DNA from: Marifrigoribacter sp047730175 | GTDB taxonomy: Bacteria; Bacteroidota; Bacteroidia; Flavobacteriales; Flavobacteriaceae | Assembly (NCBI RefSeq): GCF_047730175.1 | Contig: NZ_CP159833.1 | Span: 1,984,001 to 2,048,000 of the forward strand | Direction: 5' to 3' | Length of the DNA stretch: 64,000 nucleotides | Part shown: piece after piece, positions 8,641 to 17,018 of the stretch | Position numbering within the stretch: the stretch's first letter is position 1 | Layout of the letters: every line of letters starts with the position of its first letter | Made by a program: the position numbers and the translations under genes | The notes under the pieces: generated by a model | Databases searched by the model: none | What the model was told of the DNA's origin: nothing | Seen by the model: only the letters and a program-made list of their open reading frames with translations

Positions 8641-8720
8641 TATTAGCATGTGCTACAACTCGTTATATCCGTTATAAATATACCGTTTATCGGTTTATAT
8701 TCATAGAGAATAGAACCTTT
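8641..8720. repeat. attC-like cassette-end repeat, copy c (inverted)
   Basis: On the minus strand this region reads TATAACGAGTTGTAGCAC, resembling copies a and b but in the opposite orientation. Part of it (GGTTTATATTC...AGAGA) also recurs beside copy a near 6525-6540. It marks the right edge of the 6.5-8.7 kb accessory block. Confidence 0.3.
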
Positions 8721-8736
8721 TTAATCAGTGAAAGGT

Positions 8737-9447
8737 CTAAAACTGATCTAATTGTTGTAAAACAGCTTTTTTATAACTTCTACTGATAGGCAATGAGCTG
8801 TTTTTAATTGTAATATGCTCATTGGTAAACGAGCTAATATGTGAAATTGAAATAATGTAAGACCTATGAATACGTAAAAATAAATTGGAAGGTAATTTAG
8901 CTTCAATAGCACTTATTGTTTCACGAGTGGTTATAATCTTATCGTCTAAGTTAATCTTAATATAATCACTGTAACTTTCAATATAATAGATTGAAGAAAA
9001 ATCAATTTTTATCATTTTTCGATCAGAACGAACAAACATAAAATCGTTTGGTTCTTTTTCATTTAATTTCTCATGCTTTAAAGGAGCATACACTTCAAAA
9101 TAAGTGTTAACTGCTTTTAATAAACGCTCGTACGTAATAGGTTTTAATAGATAATCAACTGCTTTTAGTTCGAAGCCTTCAATTGCATAATCTCGATAAG
9201 CCGTTGTAAAAATAATTTTCACCTCTTTATTAATAGATTTTGCAAATGAAATTCCTGAAATCTCAGGCATATTAATATCTAATAAAATTAAGTCAATAGT
9301 TTGATTACTTAAATAGGTAAAAGCTTCAGAGGCACTTTTACAACTGGCAATAACTTGAATGTTTTTTATTTTTGAAAGATGCGTTTCTAAGATTTCTCTA
9401 GCCATCTTTTCATCATCTATAATAAGGCAGGAAATTTTTTTATCCAT
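8737..9447 (-). CDS. LytTR-family response regulator
   Basis: A 236-residue two-component regulator. Residues ~4-120 form the receiver domain with acidic pair DD(11-12), the phospho-acceptor Asp near 57 (LILLDINMP), the conserved Thr in FTTAY and Lys in LLKPI. Residues ~135-236 form a LytTR DNA-binding domain (FLRIHRSYIISISHI). It overlaps the end of the sensor kinase gene by 8 bases, so the pair is one translationally coupled unit. LytTR proteins bind direct repeats spaced about two helical turns apart. Targets are not readable from this locus. Confidence 0.9.
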   Translation of the reverse strand: MDKKISCLIIDDEKMAREILETHLSKIKNIQVIASCKSASEAFTYLSNQTIDLILLDINMPEISGISFAKSINKEVKIIFTTAYRDYAIEGFELKAVDYLLKPITYERLLKAVNTYFEVYAPLKHEKLNEKEPNDFMFVRSDRKMIKIDFSSIYYIESYSDYIKINLDDKIITTRETISAIEAKLPSNLFLRIHRSYIISISHISSFTNEHITIKNSSLPISRSYKKAVLQQLDQF

Positions 9448-10501
9448 GTATTAAATTATCTATTTGTAAATGTACGCTAAAGGTATTATTGTCATTATTT
9501 ATATGAAGTTGATGTCGATTTCCATATAATAGTTGTAATCTTTTTTTTATGTTTTCTAAACCGATACCGATTGGATTGAATTCTTTTTTTGAAGAAGTAT
9601 TTTCTATATAAAAATGAAGGCTTGTATCTTCAATATATAATTCTATATCAATATGTAAAATGCCTTCTGATAAAGTTCCATGTTTAAAACTATTTTCAAC
9701 AAATGGAATTAATAACATGGGAGCAATTTTATAATCTTTAGAACTATTGTTTACTTGGAATGAAATATCTAATGAATCATTAAAGCGCATTTTTTCTAAT
9801 GCTATATAATCCTCTATATGATTTATTTCTTCGGAAAGAGCAACAAATGGTTTGTCAGATTGGTACAATAAATAATCTAAGAGATTAGAAAGTTTAATAA
9901 TCATTTCTGGAGTTTCATCTGCTTTTTTTAATGCAAATCCATATAAGGTATTTAATGTGTTAAACAGAAAGTGAGGATGAATCTGCATTTTTAAATAATG
10001 TAGCTCTTGTTCTTTCAGTTTAAGCTGAGTTTCTAAAATTTTCGTTTCCAGCAAGTTAGTGTTTTTGGTGTTTTTTAAATGAAGTTTAAAAAGCTTCACG
10101 GTACTTGCGATAATCGTAACGATATAAACTCCTAACATTACAAAAAATAGATTTTGGCTAATTGGAGCCATCTCGTCATATTTAAATTTCGACAGGAATA
10201 TTAATCCATAAAATATAGAAATTACAATCAGGTAGCTTGATATAATTATGGTATAACCGCTATAAAGAATAAACTGAAAATATTTTTTTTTAATAAGATA
10301 AGAAGGAATTAATTTATACACCGAAAAATAGGTGGTGGCAATTGTTATCGGTAATAAGAACAAGGAAAAGCGGAGTACATAATCTAAATTGGTACTTCCA
10401 TAACCAAAAAAGTAGGTGTAAAATAAAAGGACTCCACACCAAAAAAGAATGTGAAGTATTATTCGTCCAAATAATTTTATATACAATGTTGCTTTATTCA
10501 T
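9440..10501 (-). CDS. LytS-like sensor histidine kinase
   Basis: A membrane histidine kinase of the LytS/YehU type, 353 residues from the ATG at 10501. An upstream in-frame ATG would add 12 poorly fitting residues. Four predicted membrane helices occupy the first ~140 residues, followed by a coiled-coil linker (LLETKILETQLKLKEQELHYLKMQ). The His_kinase domain then carries the phospho-acceptor HPHFLFNTLN and an ATPase end with PMLLIPFVENSFKHG and GIGLENIKKRL. It has no separate sensor domain, so the membrane part probably senses the signal. It is coupled to the LytTR regulator. Confidence 0.9.
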   Translation of the reverse strand: MNKATLYIKLFGRIILHILFWCGVLLFYTYFFGYGSTNLDYVLRFSLFLLPITIATTYFSVYKLIPSYLIKKKYFQFILYSGYTIIISSYLIVISIFYGLIFLSKFKYDEMAPISQNLFFVMLGVYIVTIIASTVKLFKLHLKNTKNTNLLETKILETQLKLKEQELHYLKMQIHPHFLFNTLNTLYGFALKKADETPEMIIKLSNLLDYLLYQSDKPFVALSEEINHIEDYIALEKMRFNDSLDISFQVNNSSKDYKIAPMLLIPFVENSFKHGTLSEGILHIDIELYIEDTSLHFYIENTSSKKEFNPIGIGLENIKKRLQLLYGNRHQLHINNDNNTFSVHLQIDNLIHG

Positions 10502-10708
10502 GCTTTCGCAATATAAATATATAATTAGGGAAGCCATAACTTATAAGATAGATAACCAATTTAGCCCTCTTTTTTGCATACTATGCTGCAATATTAGATA
10601 CTCCTTATTAAAATGGTTATATTAAGGGGTATAAGTGGTTTTGGTCGTTTTTTAATTTTTCGAAAATATGTTTGAGCTAGTTTTGAGGTAAATTAAAAAT
10701 CCTTTTAC

Positions 10709-12031
10709 ATGAAAAATGTTATTTATTTTATTCTGTTTATTACGAATATAACCATTGCTCAAAGCCCAAATTATACACAAATAGATACGTATTTAGAAAC
10801 TTTATTTGAACAAAATAAAATGATGGGAAGTGTTTCCATCTTACAAAAGGGTAAAGAGGTGTATCAGAAATCAGTTGGATATCAATATATTTCAGAGAAT
10901 GATACCACTTTAAATGCTAAGGCATCTAAATACAGAATTGGTTCAATAACAAAAACTTTTACTGCTACGATGATTTTTCAATTAGTAGATGAAGGAAAAA
11001 TAAAATTAGAAGATCCTCTTTCATTATATTTTCCGAAGCTAAAGAATGCCTCAAAAATTAAAATTTCAAACTTATTAAATCATAGTAGTGGCTTATTTAA
11101 TATTACAAGCGATGAAAATTTTGATGAAACAATAGCTTCAACCCAAAGTGATATGTTATCGAGAATTGAAAAATATTCTTTGGATTTTCAACCAGGAGAA
11201 AAAAACGAATATAGCAATACCAACTATTTGCTCTTAGGTTATATTTTAGAACAGGTTGAAGGAAGAACTTATTCAGAAATTTTAAAATATAGAGTTACTT
11301 CAAAATTGGGGCTCAAAAACACTTATTACGGAGGCACTATTAATGTCAATAATTTTGAAAGTGTTTCTTATTTTTATGATGAATTTGGCACACTAAACTT
11401 AGCCAATCAAGCCCATTTGAGTAATCCCGGTGGAGCTGGAGCGATCGTTTCTAATCCTTCAGATTTAATTTTATTTATGGATGCCCTGTTTTCAGATAAA
11501 TTAATGTCAGCCAAAAGTTTTAATGTAATGACGACTATAAAGGATGATTTTGGAAGTGGTATTTTTAGGACAGTAAAAGATGGAATTAAAATATTTGCGC
11601 ATAATGGAGGTATCGATAGATTTAAATCTTTTGTAGTTTATATACCTGAACTTAAGATTTGCTTAGCTATAAATGCTAATGCTCTTGATTATGGTTTAAT
11701 GCCTTTAGCGCTTAATCTTTTAACAGTAATAAAGGGAGGTGAAATTGTAATTCCGAGTTTTGAAAGTTTCGAGGTTTCAGAAGAGGATTTAAATTCGTTT
11801 AGTGGGACTTATTCTTGTGAAGAGTTGCCTTTCGATTTAATATTTGAAACAGATGGGAAATTCTTAAAGGGAGCTCCTGAAGGAAGTGATTTAAAACAAC
11901 TAAAATCTACGAACAAATACGAATTTGTATTAGAATCGATTGGAGTACACTTAAAATTTAACAAAGTAGAAAGAACAGTATTGTTTACAATGGCAGGTGA
12001 AACTTCAAAAACTTTTATTAAAAAACAGTAA
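10709..12031 (+). CDS. Exported serine hydrolase, beta-lactamase/D-Ala-D-Ala peptidase fold
   Basis: A 440-residue secreted enzyme with a signal peptide ending TIAQ. The class C beta-lactamase/esterase motifs are complete: S-I-T-K at 79-82, Y-S-N near 170, and H-N-G-G in place of KTG near 290. The C-terminal ~90 residues form a small beta-rich extra domain seen in this family. Substrate could be peptidoglycan peptides, small esters or beta-lactams; sequence alone does not decide. A -7-type box (TAGTTTTG, 10678-10685) precedes it. The MotA/TolQ-like gene follows after 9 bases. Confidence 0.8.
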   Translation: MKNVIYFILFITNITIAQSPNYTQIDTYLETLFEQNKMMGSVSILQKGKEVYQKSVGYQYISENDTTLNAKASKYRIGSITKTFTATMIFQLVDEGKIKLEDPLSLYFPKLKNASKIKISNLLNHSSGLFNITSDENFDETIASTQSDMLSRIEKYSLDFQPGEKNEYSNTNYLLLGYILEQVEGRTYSEILKYRVTSKLGLKNTYYGGTINVNNFESVSYFYDEFGTLNLANQAHLSNPGGAGAIVSNPSDLILFMDALFSDKLMSAKSFNVMTTIKDDFGSGIFRTVKDGIKIFAHNGGIDRFKSFVVYIPELKICLAINANALDYGLMPLALNLLTVIKGGEIVIPSFESFEVSEEDLNSFSGTYSCEELPFDLIFETDGKFLKGAPEGSDLKQLKSTNKYEFVLESIGVHLKFNKVERTVLFTMAGETSKTFIKKQ

Positions 12032-12040
12032 ATTACAAAA

Positions 12041-12454
12041 ATGATGATATATTTAAATCTAATGACTAGTCAAAATATTTTTTCTACGGTAGTAGAGCGT
12101 TTCAATGAAGGAGGTTTCGTTATAATGTCATTAATTTTGATTTGTTTTATTCTGGCGATGTTGTTTTTAGTACTTGCCTTTAAAAAATTAACTAGTAATC
12201 CATTACAATCTAATAAAATGAAAAGCCTAGTGGTAGAATTTAGTCTTTTAGGATTAGTGATTGGTTTTTTTGGGTCAATATTAGGGTTAATTACTGCTTT
12301 TGATGCAATAGGTGGAGTAGGAAATATAAGTACAGAAATCTTTGCTGGTGGTCTTAAAGTTTCATTTTTATCAACACTTTTTGGCACGTTAACTTTTATT
12401 ATTTCAAGAATAGGGGTGTTAACATTGACTTGGAAACAAAAGATAAATGATTAA
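12041..12454 (+). CDS. Short MotA/TolQ/ExbB-like proton channel protein
   Basis: A 137-residue membrane protein with three hydrophobic segments and the family's pore region (LLGLVIGFFGSILGLITAFDAI...FAGGLKVSFLSTLFGTL). It is shorter than classical ExbB/TolQ (about 200-240 residues) and lacks the large cytoplasmic loop. No ExbD/TolR partner gene lies next to it; it is probably co-transcribed with the serine hydrolase upstream. The role is unclear. Confidence 0.7.
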   Translation: MMIYLNLMTSQNIFSTVVERFNEGGFVIMSLILICFILAMLFLVLAFKKLTSNPLQSNKMKSLVVEFSLLGLVIGFFGSILGLITAFDAIGGVGNISTEIFAGGLKVSFLSTLFGTLTFIISRIGVLTLTWKQKIND

Positions 12455-12456
12455 AA

Positions 12457-13512
12457 TTATTTTATTGAGATTTCAATTTTAAAAAGTTTATCCCATTTTT
12501 TTCCGGTAATATACAGTATGTTTTTTTCACCTTTATAAGCAATACCATTTAAAACATCTATTGATTTGTGTTGAGTAACTTTATCTTTTAATCCTTTTAG
12601 ATTAATAACACCTTCTACGGCACCTGTATTTGGATTTACAATAGCAATAGCGTCCTTTTGGTAGATGTTAGCATAAATTTTACCCTCCACCCATTCTAAC
12701 TCATTAACACTGTCTATTTTACTAGTATTGGTATAAATTTCAATGTAATCTTCTTCTGCAAGTGTATTGCTGTTTAATTGCCATATTCTTTGAGTTCCAT
12801 CACTTTTATATATTTTTTCGCCATTATTACAAAGCCCCCAACCTTCTTTACTTTTACCATACACAAAAGTTCCCTTTTTTTCAAGGGTATTTGCATCGTA
12901 AATAAATCCTGTTTTTTCACGCCATGTAAGTTGATAAATTTTATCGTTTAAAAAGGTCAAACCTTCCCCAAAATATTGATTACCAATGTCTACTTTTTTA
13001 TAAATCTCTCCGGTTTTATAATTCGTTTTTCTTAGTGTAGATGTTTTGTATTGTCCCGTACTTTCAATTAATGTATCTCCTTTAAATTCTAATCCTTGAG
13101 TAAATGCATTAATATCATGAGGATAGGTCTCTAAAATAGTATACGTGTATAAAATAGGTTTCTTTGCAGCAACAATTTTTATTTTATGATTCGTTTCAAA
13201 AACGGCTCCTTCAGAATAGATTTTAGCAGCGATAATGCGTTGTCCTAATTTTTGATTATTTAGTTTTACTTCGGAAGTGGTGTTTTTTTTAGAAGAACCT
13301 ACGTAAAGGTCATTGATGCTATATGAAACAGAGTCAATAGCCCTGTTTTTTTTGTTTTCAATACTTAGATTTATAGTGTCATCAAGTATATAAATCTTTT
13401 TTGAATTATTAATTTTAAGTGAAAAAAGTGAATCATTTTCATTTGTTTTATTTCCACAACTATTAATTATAAACACTAAAGTAATCAGTGTTACTGCTTT
13501 ATATAATTTCAT
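12457..13512 (-). CDS. Glutaminyl-peptide cyclotransferase lipoprotein
   Basis: This is a beta-propeller glutamine cyclotransferase that converts N-terminal Gln to pyroglutamate. From the ATG at 13512 it begins with a lipoprotein signal (VFIINSCGN), making it 351 residues; the upstream ATG at 13587 would put 25 extra residues before the signal and overlaps the SRP RNA promoter. A ~100-residue beta-sandwich-like region is followed by the catalytic domain, with YPHDINAFTQGLEF, STGQYKTSTLR, FGEGLTF, YQLTWRE and NELEWVEGKIYANIY. It faces the MotA/TolQ-like gene with a 2-base gap. Confidence 0.85.
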   Translation of the reverse strand: MKLYKAVTLITLVFIINSCGNKTNENDSLFSLKINNSKKIYILDDTINLSIENKKNRAIDSVSYSINDLYVGSSKKNTTSEVKLNNQKLGQRIIAAKIYSEGAVFETNHKIKIVAAKKPILYTYTILETYPHDINAFTQGLEFKGDTLIESTGQYKTSTLRKTNYKTGEIYKKVDIGNQYFGEGLTFLNDKIYQLTWREKTGFIYDANTLEKKGTFVYGKSKEGWGLCNNGEKIYKSDGTQRIWQLNSNTLAEEDYIEIYTNTSKIDSVNELEWVEGKIYANIYQKDAIAIVNPNTGAVEGVINLKGLKDKVTQHKSIDVLNGIAYKGEKNILYITGKKWDKLFKIEISIK

Positions 13513-13586
13513 ATACTTACTTTTTATTAGCTTTTTTTTATTAAAAATCAAAAATAAAATATATAACGCAATTTGTAATGTTTTCA

Positions 13587-13616
13587 TTGTGAAATTTACA
13601 AATTGGCGTATATTTG
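13587..13616 (+). promoter_or_regulatory. Bacteroidota-type promoter of SRP RNA
   Basis: A TTG (-33, 13587-13589) is separated by 19 bases from TATATTTG (-7, 13609-13616), followed about 5 bases later by the RNA start. This fits the Bacteroidota sigma factor consensus TTG-N17-23-TAnnTTTG. Confidence 0.75.
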
Positions 13617-13620
13617 CACC

Positions 13621-13714
13621 GGCAAGTCCTACACAACTAGCTCCTGTTTAATCCCCCAGGGTGGGAACACAGCAAGGGTATATGGTCGTAGCAGTGTGAT
13701 GTAGGTAGCTTGCC
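13621..13714 (+). ncRNA. ffs: Signal recognition particle RNA (small bacterial type)
   Basis: This ~94-base RNA has the SRP layout. Complementary ends (GGCAAG...CTTGCC) enclose an inner helix (CCTACA...TGTAGG), and the apical domain IV contains CCCCCAGG, GGGAACACAGCAAGGG and the asymmetric GTAGCAGTG strand that binds the Ffh M domain. It is followed by ATTTTTTA. It has its own promoter 4 bases upstream. The RNA targets signal-sequence-bearing ribosomes to the membrane. Confidence 0.92.
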
Positions 13715-13840
13715 ATTTTTTATGCGCTTTATTTTCCTGATTTATATAGTAAAATAATAATTTCAAATTCAATTTGGATAATTAAATGCGTAATACCATC
13801 TTTGTTGAATATCTCATTGAATTAAAGAGAGATACAATCT

Positions 13841-14650
13841 ATGTCAAAAGTTGTTTTAATCACAGGAGGATCATCAGGGATAGGTAAGTCCATAGGAAAT
13901 TATCTTTCTGAAAAAGGCTTTAAGGTTTATGGAACCAGTAGAAACCCAGATAGATTAAACGAAAACAGTTCTTTTCAACTTATACAATTAGATGTTACTC
14001 AGCCAGCTTCTATTAAAGAGGCAATTAAGCAGGTTATTGAAAAAGAATCTCGAATTGATGTCCTTATCAATAATGCAGGAGTAGGAATTACTGGACCCAT
14101 TGAAGAAACTCCCGATATAGAAATTAAAAAAGCGTTTGACACTAACTTTCATGGACCCTTAAATGTAATTAAGGAAGTATTACCATTTATGCGAGATCAA
14201 AAAAGTGGTTTGGTTCTCAATATTACTTCAATAGCTGGGTATATGGGATTGCCTTATCGTGGATTATATTCTGCATCCAAAGCAGCTTTAGAGATGACTA
14301 CAGAAGCTTATAGAATGGAGGTCAAACAATTTGGAATAGAAATGGCAACGATTGCACCGGGCGATTTTGCAACGAACATAGCTGCTGGAAGATATCATTG
14401 TCCCGAATTAGAGAATTCTCCATATAAGGATTCTTATGGAAAAACACTGCAAATGATGAATGAGCATGTTTCTCATGGAGAAGATCCTATAAAAATGGCT
14501 AAAGAAGTGTTTCGAATCATTGAAACAGCAAAACCAAAAGTAGCTTATAAAGTAGGTTCACTTTTGCAAAAATGCTCCATATTCTTAAAAAGAGTGTTGC
14601 CAAGCAAAACCTACGAAAAGATGTTAATGAACCATTATAAGTTGAAATAA
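13841..14650 (+). CDS. Short-chain dehydrogenase/reductase
   Basis: A 269-residue classical SDR oxidoreductase. The NAD(P)-binding motif TGGSSGIGK is at 8-16, NNAG near 77-80, the catalytic Ser in NITSIAG near 130, and YSASK near 143-147. The residues SRN after beta-2 favour NADP(H). The C-terminal part resembles SDRs acting on lipids or steroids, but the substrate is unknown. It stands alone between the SRP RNA and the aldolase gene. Confidence 0.85.
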   Translation: MSKVVLITGGSSGIGKSIGNYLSEKGFKVYGTSRNPDRLNENSSFQLIQLDVTQPASIKEAIKQVIEKESRIDVLINNAGVGITGPIEETPDIEIKKAFDTNFHGPLNVIKEVLPFMRDQKSGLVLNITSIAGYMGLPYRGLYSASKAALEMTTEAYRMEVKQFGIEMATIAPGDFATNIAAGRYHCPELENSPYKDSYGKTLQMMNEHVSHGEDPIKMAKEVFRIIETAKPKVAYKVGSLLQKCSIFLKRVLPSKTYEKMLMNHYKLK

Positions 14651-14768
14651 TTTCATTTTAAACTATTAACATTATTTATTGGAAACTTTTTTAATTAAAT
14701 GTAAAATCTACTTTTAATCTTCTGTATTTTTACCAAGAATTTAGAACCAATAAATAAAAACTACAGCT

Positions 14769-15422
14769 ATGAAATTTTTTATCGATACTGCAAATTTAGA
14801 CCAAATACGTGAAGCTCAAGATTTAGGGGTTTTAGATGGAGTTACTACAAACCCATCGTTAATGGCAAAAGAAGGAATTACGGGTAGAGATAATATTTTA
14901 CAACATTATGTAGATATATGTAGCATTGTTGATGGCGATGTTTCTGCTGAAGTTATTGCAACCGATTTTGACGGAATGGTATCTGAAGGAGAAGAGTTAG
15001 CTGCATTGCATTCTCAAATTGTTGTGAAGCTTCCAATGATAAAAGATGGTATAAAAGCTGCAAAATATTTTAGTGATAAAGGGATTAAAACAAATGTAAC
15101 TTTAGTGTTTTCTGCAGGACAAGCGCTTTTAGCAGCAAAAGCAGGTGCGACTTACGTATCACCATTTATAGGTAGATTGGATGATATTTCTACAGATGGA
15201 TTACATCTTATTGGAGAAATAAGGCATATTTATGACAACTATGGTTTTGAAACTCAAATACTTGCAGCTTCAGTTCGTCATACAATGCATGTAATAGATT
15301 GTGCAAAATTAGGGGCAGATGTGATGACGGGACCATTATCTTCTATTGAGGGTCTTTTAAAACACCCACTTACTGATATTGGTTTAGCTAAATTTTTAGA
15401 GGATTATAAAAAAGGAAATTAA
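14769..15422 (+). CDS. fsa: Fructose-6-phosphate aldolase / transaldolase-like protein
   Basis: A 217-residue TIM-barrel enzyme of the short transaldolase family (MipB/TalC type). The start MKFFIDTANL and the segments GVTTNPSLMAKEG, VVKLPMIKDG (Schiff-base Lys), TNVTLVFSAGQALLAAKAGATYVSPFIGRLDD and ILAASVRH are diagnostic. Enzymes of this length act either as fructose-6-phosphate aldolase or as true transaldolase in the pentose phosphate pathway; the two cannot be separated by eye. It ends in a 4-base overlap with the convergent gene. Confidence 0.85.
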   Translation: MKFFIDTANLDQIREAQDLGVLDGVTTNPSLMAKEGITGRDNILQHYVDICSIVDGDVSAEVIATDFDGMVSEGEELAALHSQIVVKLPMIKDGIKAAKYFSDKGIKTNVTLVFSAGQALLAAKAGATYVSPFIGRLDDISTDGLHLIGEIRHIYDNYGFETQILAASVRHTMHVIDCAKLGADVMTGPLSSIEGLLKHPLTDIGLAKFLEDYKKGN

Positions 15423-16813
15423 TATTTCTTTAAAATAGCGCCAATTTTTGGGTTAAATAGATTTGTGTTTCCATCTATAATGGTACCATCTTTATTAACT
15501 ATAAATGCCTTATTAATAGAATTAATAACTAATTTTTTTTCTGCTTCTTCAATATTTTCAAATTGAAATTCGAAAGAAGGATTGTATTCAAACTTATTTA
15601 CAATTGAGATCCAATTGTTATATTGTTTATCAGTGTTAATTGCTAAAAAGTTAAAGTTAGGGTATTTATTTCTTAATAAAACTGCTCTTGTATGGGCTTC
15701 TTTATAGTGCTTAATTGAATTTGAAGACCATAAAAATACTACTGTGGGTTGAGTGATAAGGCTATGTAAATCTTTTATAGTTTGATCTGCAGAAGCAAGT
15801 AATAAATTAGGAATTTTATTGCCAGCAGTCAAATTCATTGAGGCTTTTGCTAGATGGGTTATAAAATCTTGATGATTTTCATTCGTGTTTATTTTCTGAA
15901 ATAAACGCAGCATTTTTTCTTGATTTTTTGAATTATTACAATCCATTAAATATTTATGGGCAATATTTTTAACCAAATTATTTTGTAATGAATCATTGGT
16001 GACCAAACTGTCTATAATTATTAATTTATTGTATTGATGTGAAAAGGAATATCTATTATAATGGCCAGATTTTTTATATTTCTGAAAGGTAATATTATCA
16101 AAATAGCGATATAGAAAACGATAATATGGGAAATAAGAACGTAATAATTCACTTCCAAAATCTATATCATTTCTATAATCAAAAAAGCCTTCAGTTAAAT
16201 CTTCATAGAAAAGCGAATCTTTTTTATTTAAATTCACGGAAGTATATAATTCTTTTTTCGAGTAGTAATCATAATTAATACTCGCTTCAGCAACTTTAGT
16301 GAAAGTAGAATCTGGATTATTTTTAACTTTAAAATTATGGTAGATTTTTAATCTAATGTTTTTAAATGAATCTATTTGTTTTTCAAAAGCAACAGGAGAT
16401 AAAGTGTATAGCTGTGGTAATATGTCTATTTCTTTTTCATTCAAAAGAAACATATCCATTATAAAATTATTTTTTTCGGCCCCTATTCCAGAATAAGAAA
16501 GTGATTCATCAAAATCGATCGTATTTACCCGAATCATTAAACTATCCTTTGGTGTGATATAAAACACCTGATATTCATAATGTCTAAAAGAGTATAAGCC
16601 TTCTGTTAAACTATCCGATTTGTATATAAAATTATTATTTCGATTTAATTTAACACTGTCTATTAATTTTTCTTCTTTATATAATAATACATAATCTCCT
16701 TTAGGGTTCACAATTTGCCCACCAATCCATGTAGAATTAGACTCATTTTGATCTAAGTTATTACAGGATATTAATATTAATGTAGATAAAAAAAACAGTA
16801 TTTTTTTACTCAT
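15419..16813 (-). CDS. Thioredoxin-like lipoprotein without CxxC
   Basis: A 464-residue lipoprotein (lipobox LILISCNN). It follows the plan of Bacteroidota TlpA/DUF4369 proteins: an N-terminal beta domain (~30-110), a helical middle, and a C-terminal thioredoxin-like fold (from ~325: NKIPNLLLASADQTIKDL...PTVVFLWSSNSIKH). The place of the redox CxxC is W-S-S-N-S, so it cannot do dithiol chemistry. The cis-Pro-like and closing INKAFIVNKDGTIID strands are retained. It may be a structural or binding protein of the periplasm. Confidence 0.65.
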   Translation of the reverse strand: MSKKILFFLSTLILISCNNLDQNESNSTWIGGQIVNPKGDYVLLYKEEKLIDSVKLNRNNNFIYKSDSLTEGLYSFRHYEYQVFYITPKDSLMIRVNTIDFDESLSYSGIGAEKNNFIMDMFLLNEKEIDILPQLYTLSPVAFEKQIDSFKNIRLKIYHNFKVKNNPDSTFTKVAEASINYDYYSKKELYTSVNLNKKDSLFYEDLTEGFFDYRNDIDFGSELLRSYFPYYRFLYRYFDNITFQKYKKSGHYNRYSFSHQYNKLIIIDSLVTNDSLQNNLVKNIAHKYLMDCNNSKNQEKMLRLFQKINTNENHQDFITHLAKASMNLTAGNKIPNLLLASADQTIKDLHSLITQPTVVFLWSSNSIKHYKEAHTRAVLLRNKYPNFNFLAINTDKQYNNWISIVNKFEYNPSFEFQFENIEEAEKKLVINSINKAFIVNKDGTIIDGNTNLFNPKIGAILKKY

Positions 16814-16957
16814 ATATAAATTTGCTTGTTACTTACACAAAAATATAGACTGTTGTCTTTCTTACTGTTAATTCCAAGTTAAAAGAATAATAAACTAATT
16901 TTTCATGAAACATACTGCTAATCATTTTATTAGTATTAAAATATTTTGTCAAACAGC

Positions 16958-16989
16958 TTGCTATTATCAAGGTTAAATAATTACTTTTG
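16958..16989 (+). promoter_or_regulatory. Promoter of the ABC-F gene
   Basis: TTG (16958-16960), a 21-base spacer, then TACTTTTG (16982-16989); the ATG follows 29 bases later. Both elements match the Bacteroidota consensus. Confidence 0.65.
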
Positions 16990-17018
16990 CGCAAAATTTA
17001 ATAAAGAAATATAACGAT

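Noticed and set aside
8605..8649. Upstream ATG of the esterase
   Set aside because: It would put 15 residues before a complete signal peptide; the ATG at 8604 is better placed.
10576..10586. GCATAcTATGC palindrome between the LytS kinase and the serine hydrolase genes
   Set aside because: Only 5-bp arms in AT-rich DNA; too likely by chance to call a regulator site.
13513..13587. Upstream ATG of glutaminyl cyclotransferase
   Set aside because: It would bury the lipoprotein signal 25 residues inside and overlap the SRP RNA promoter.
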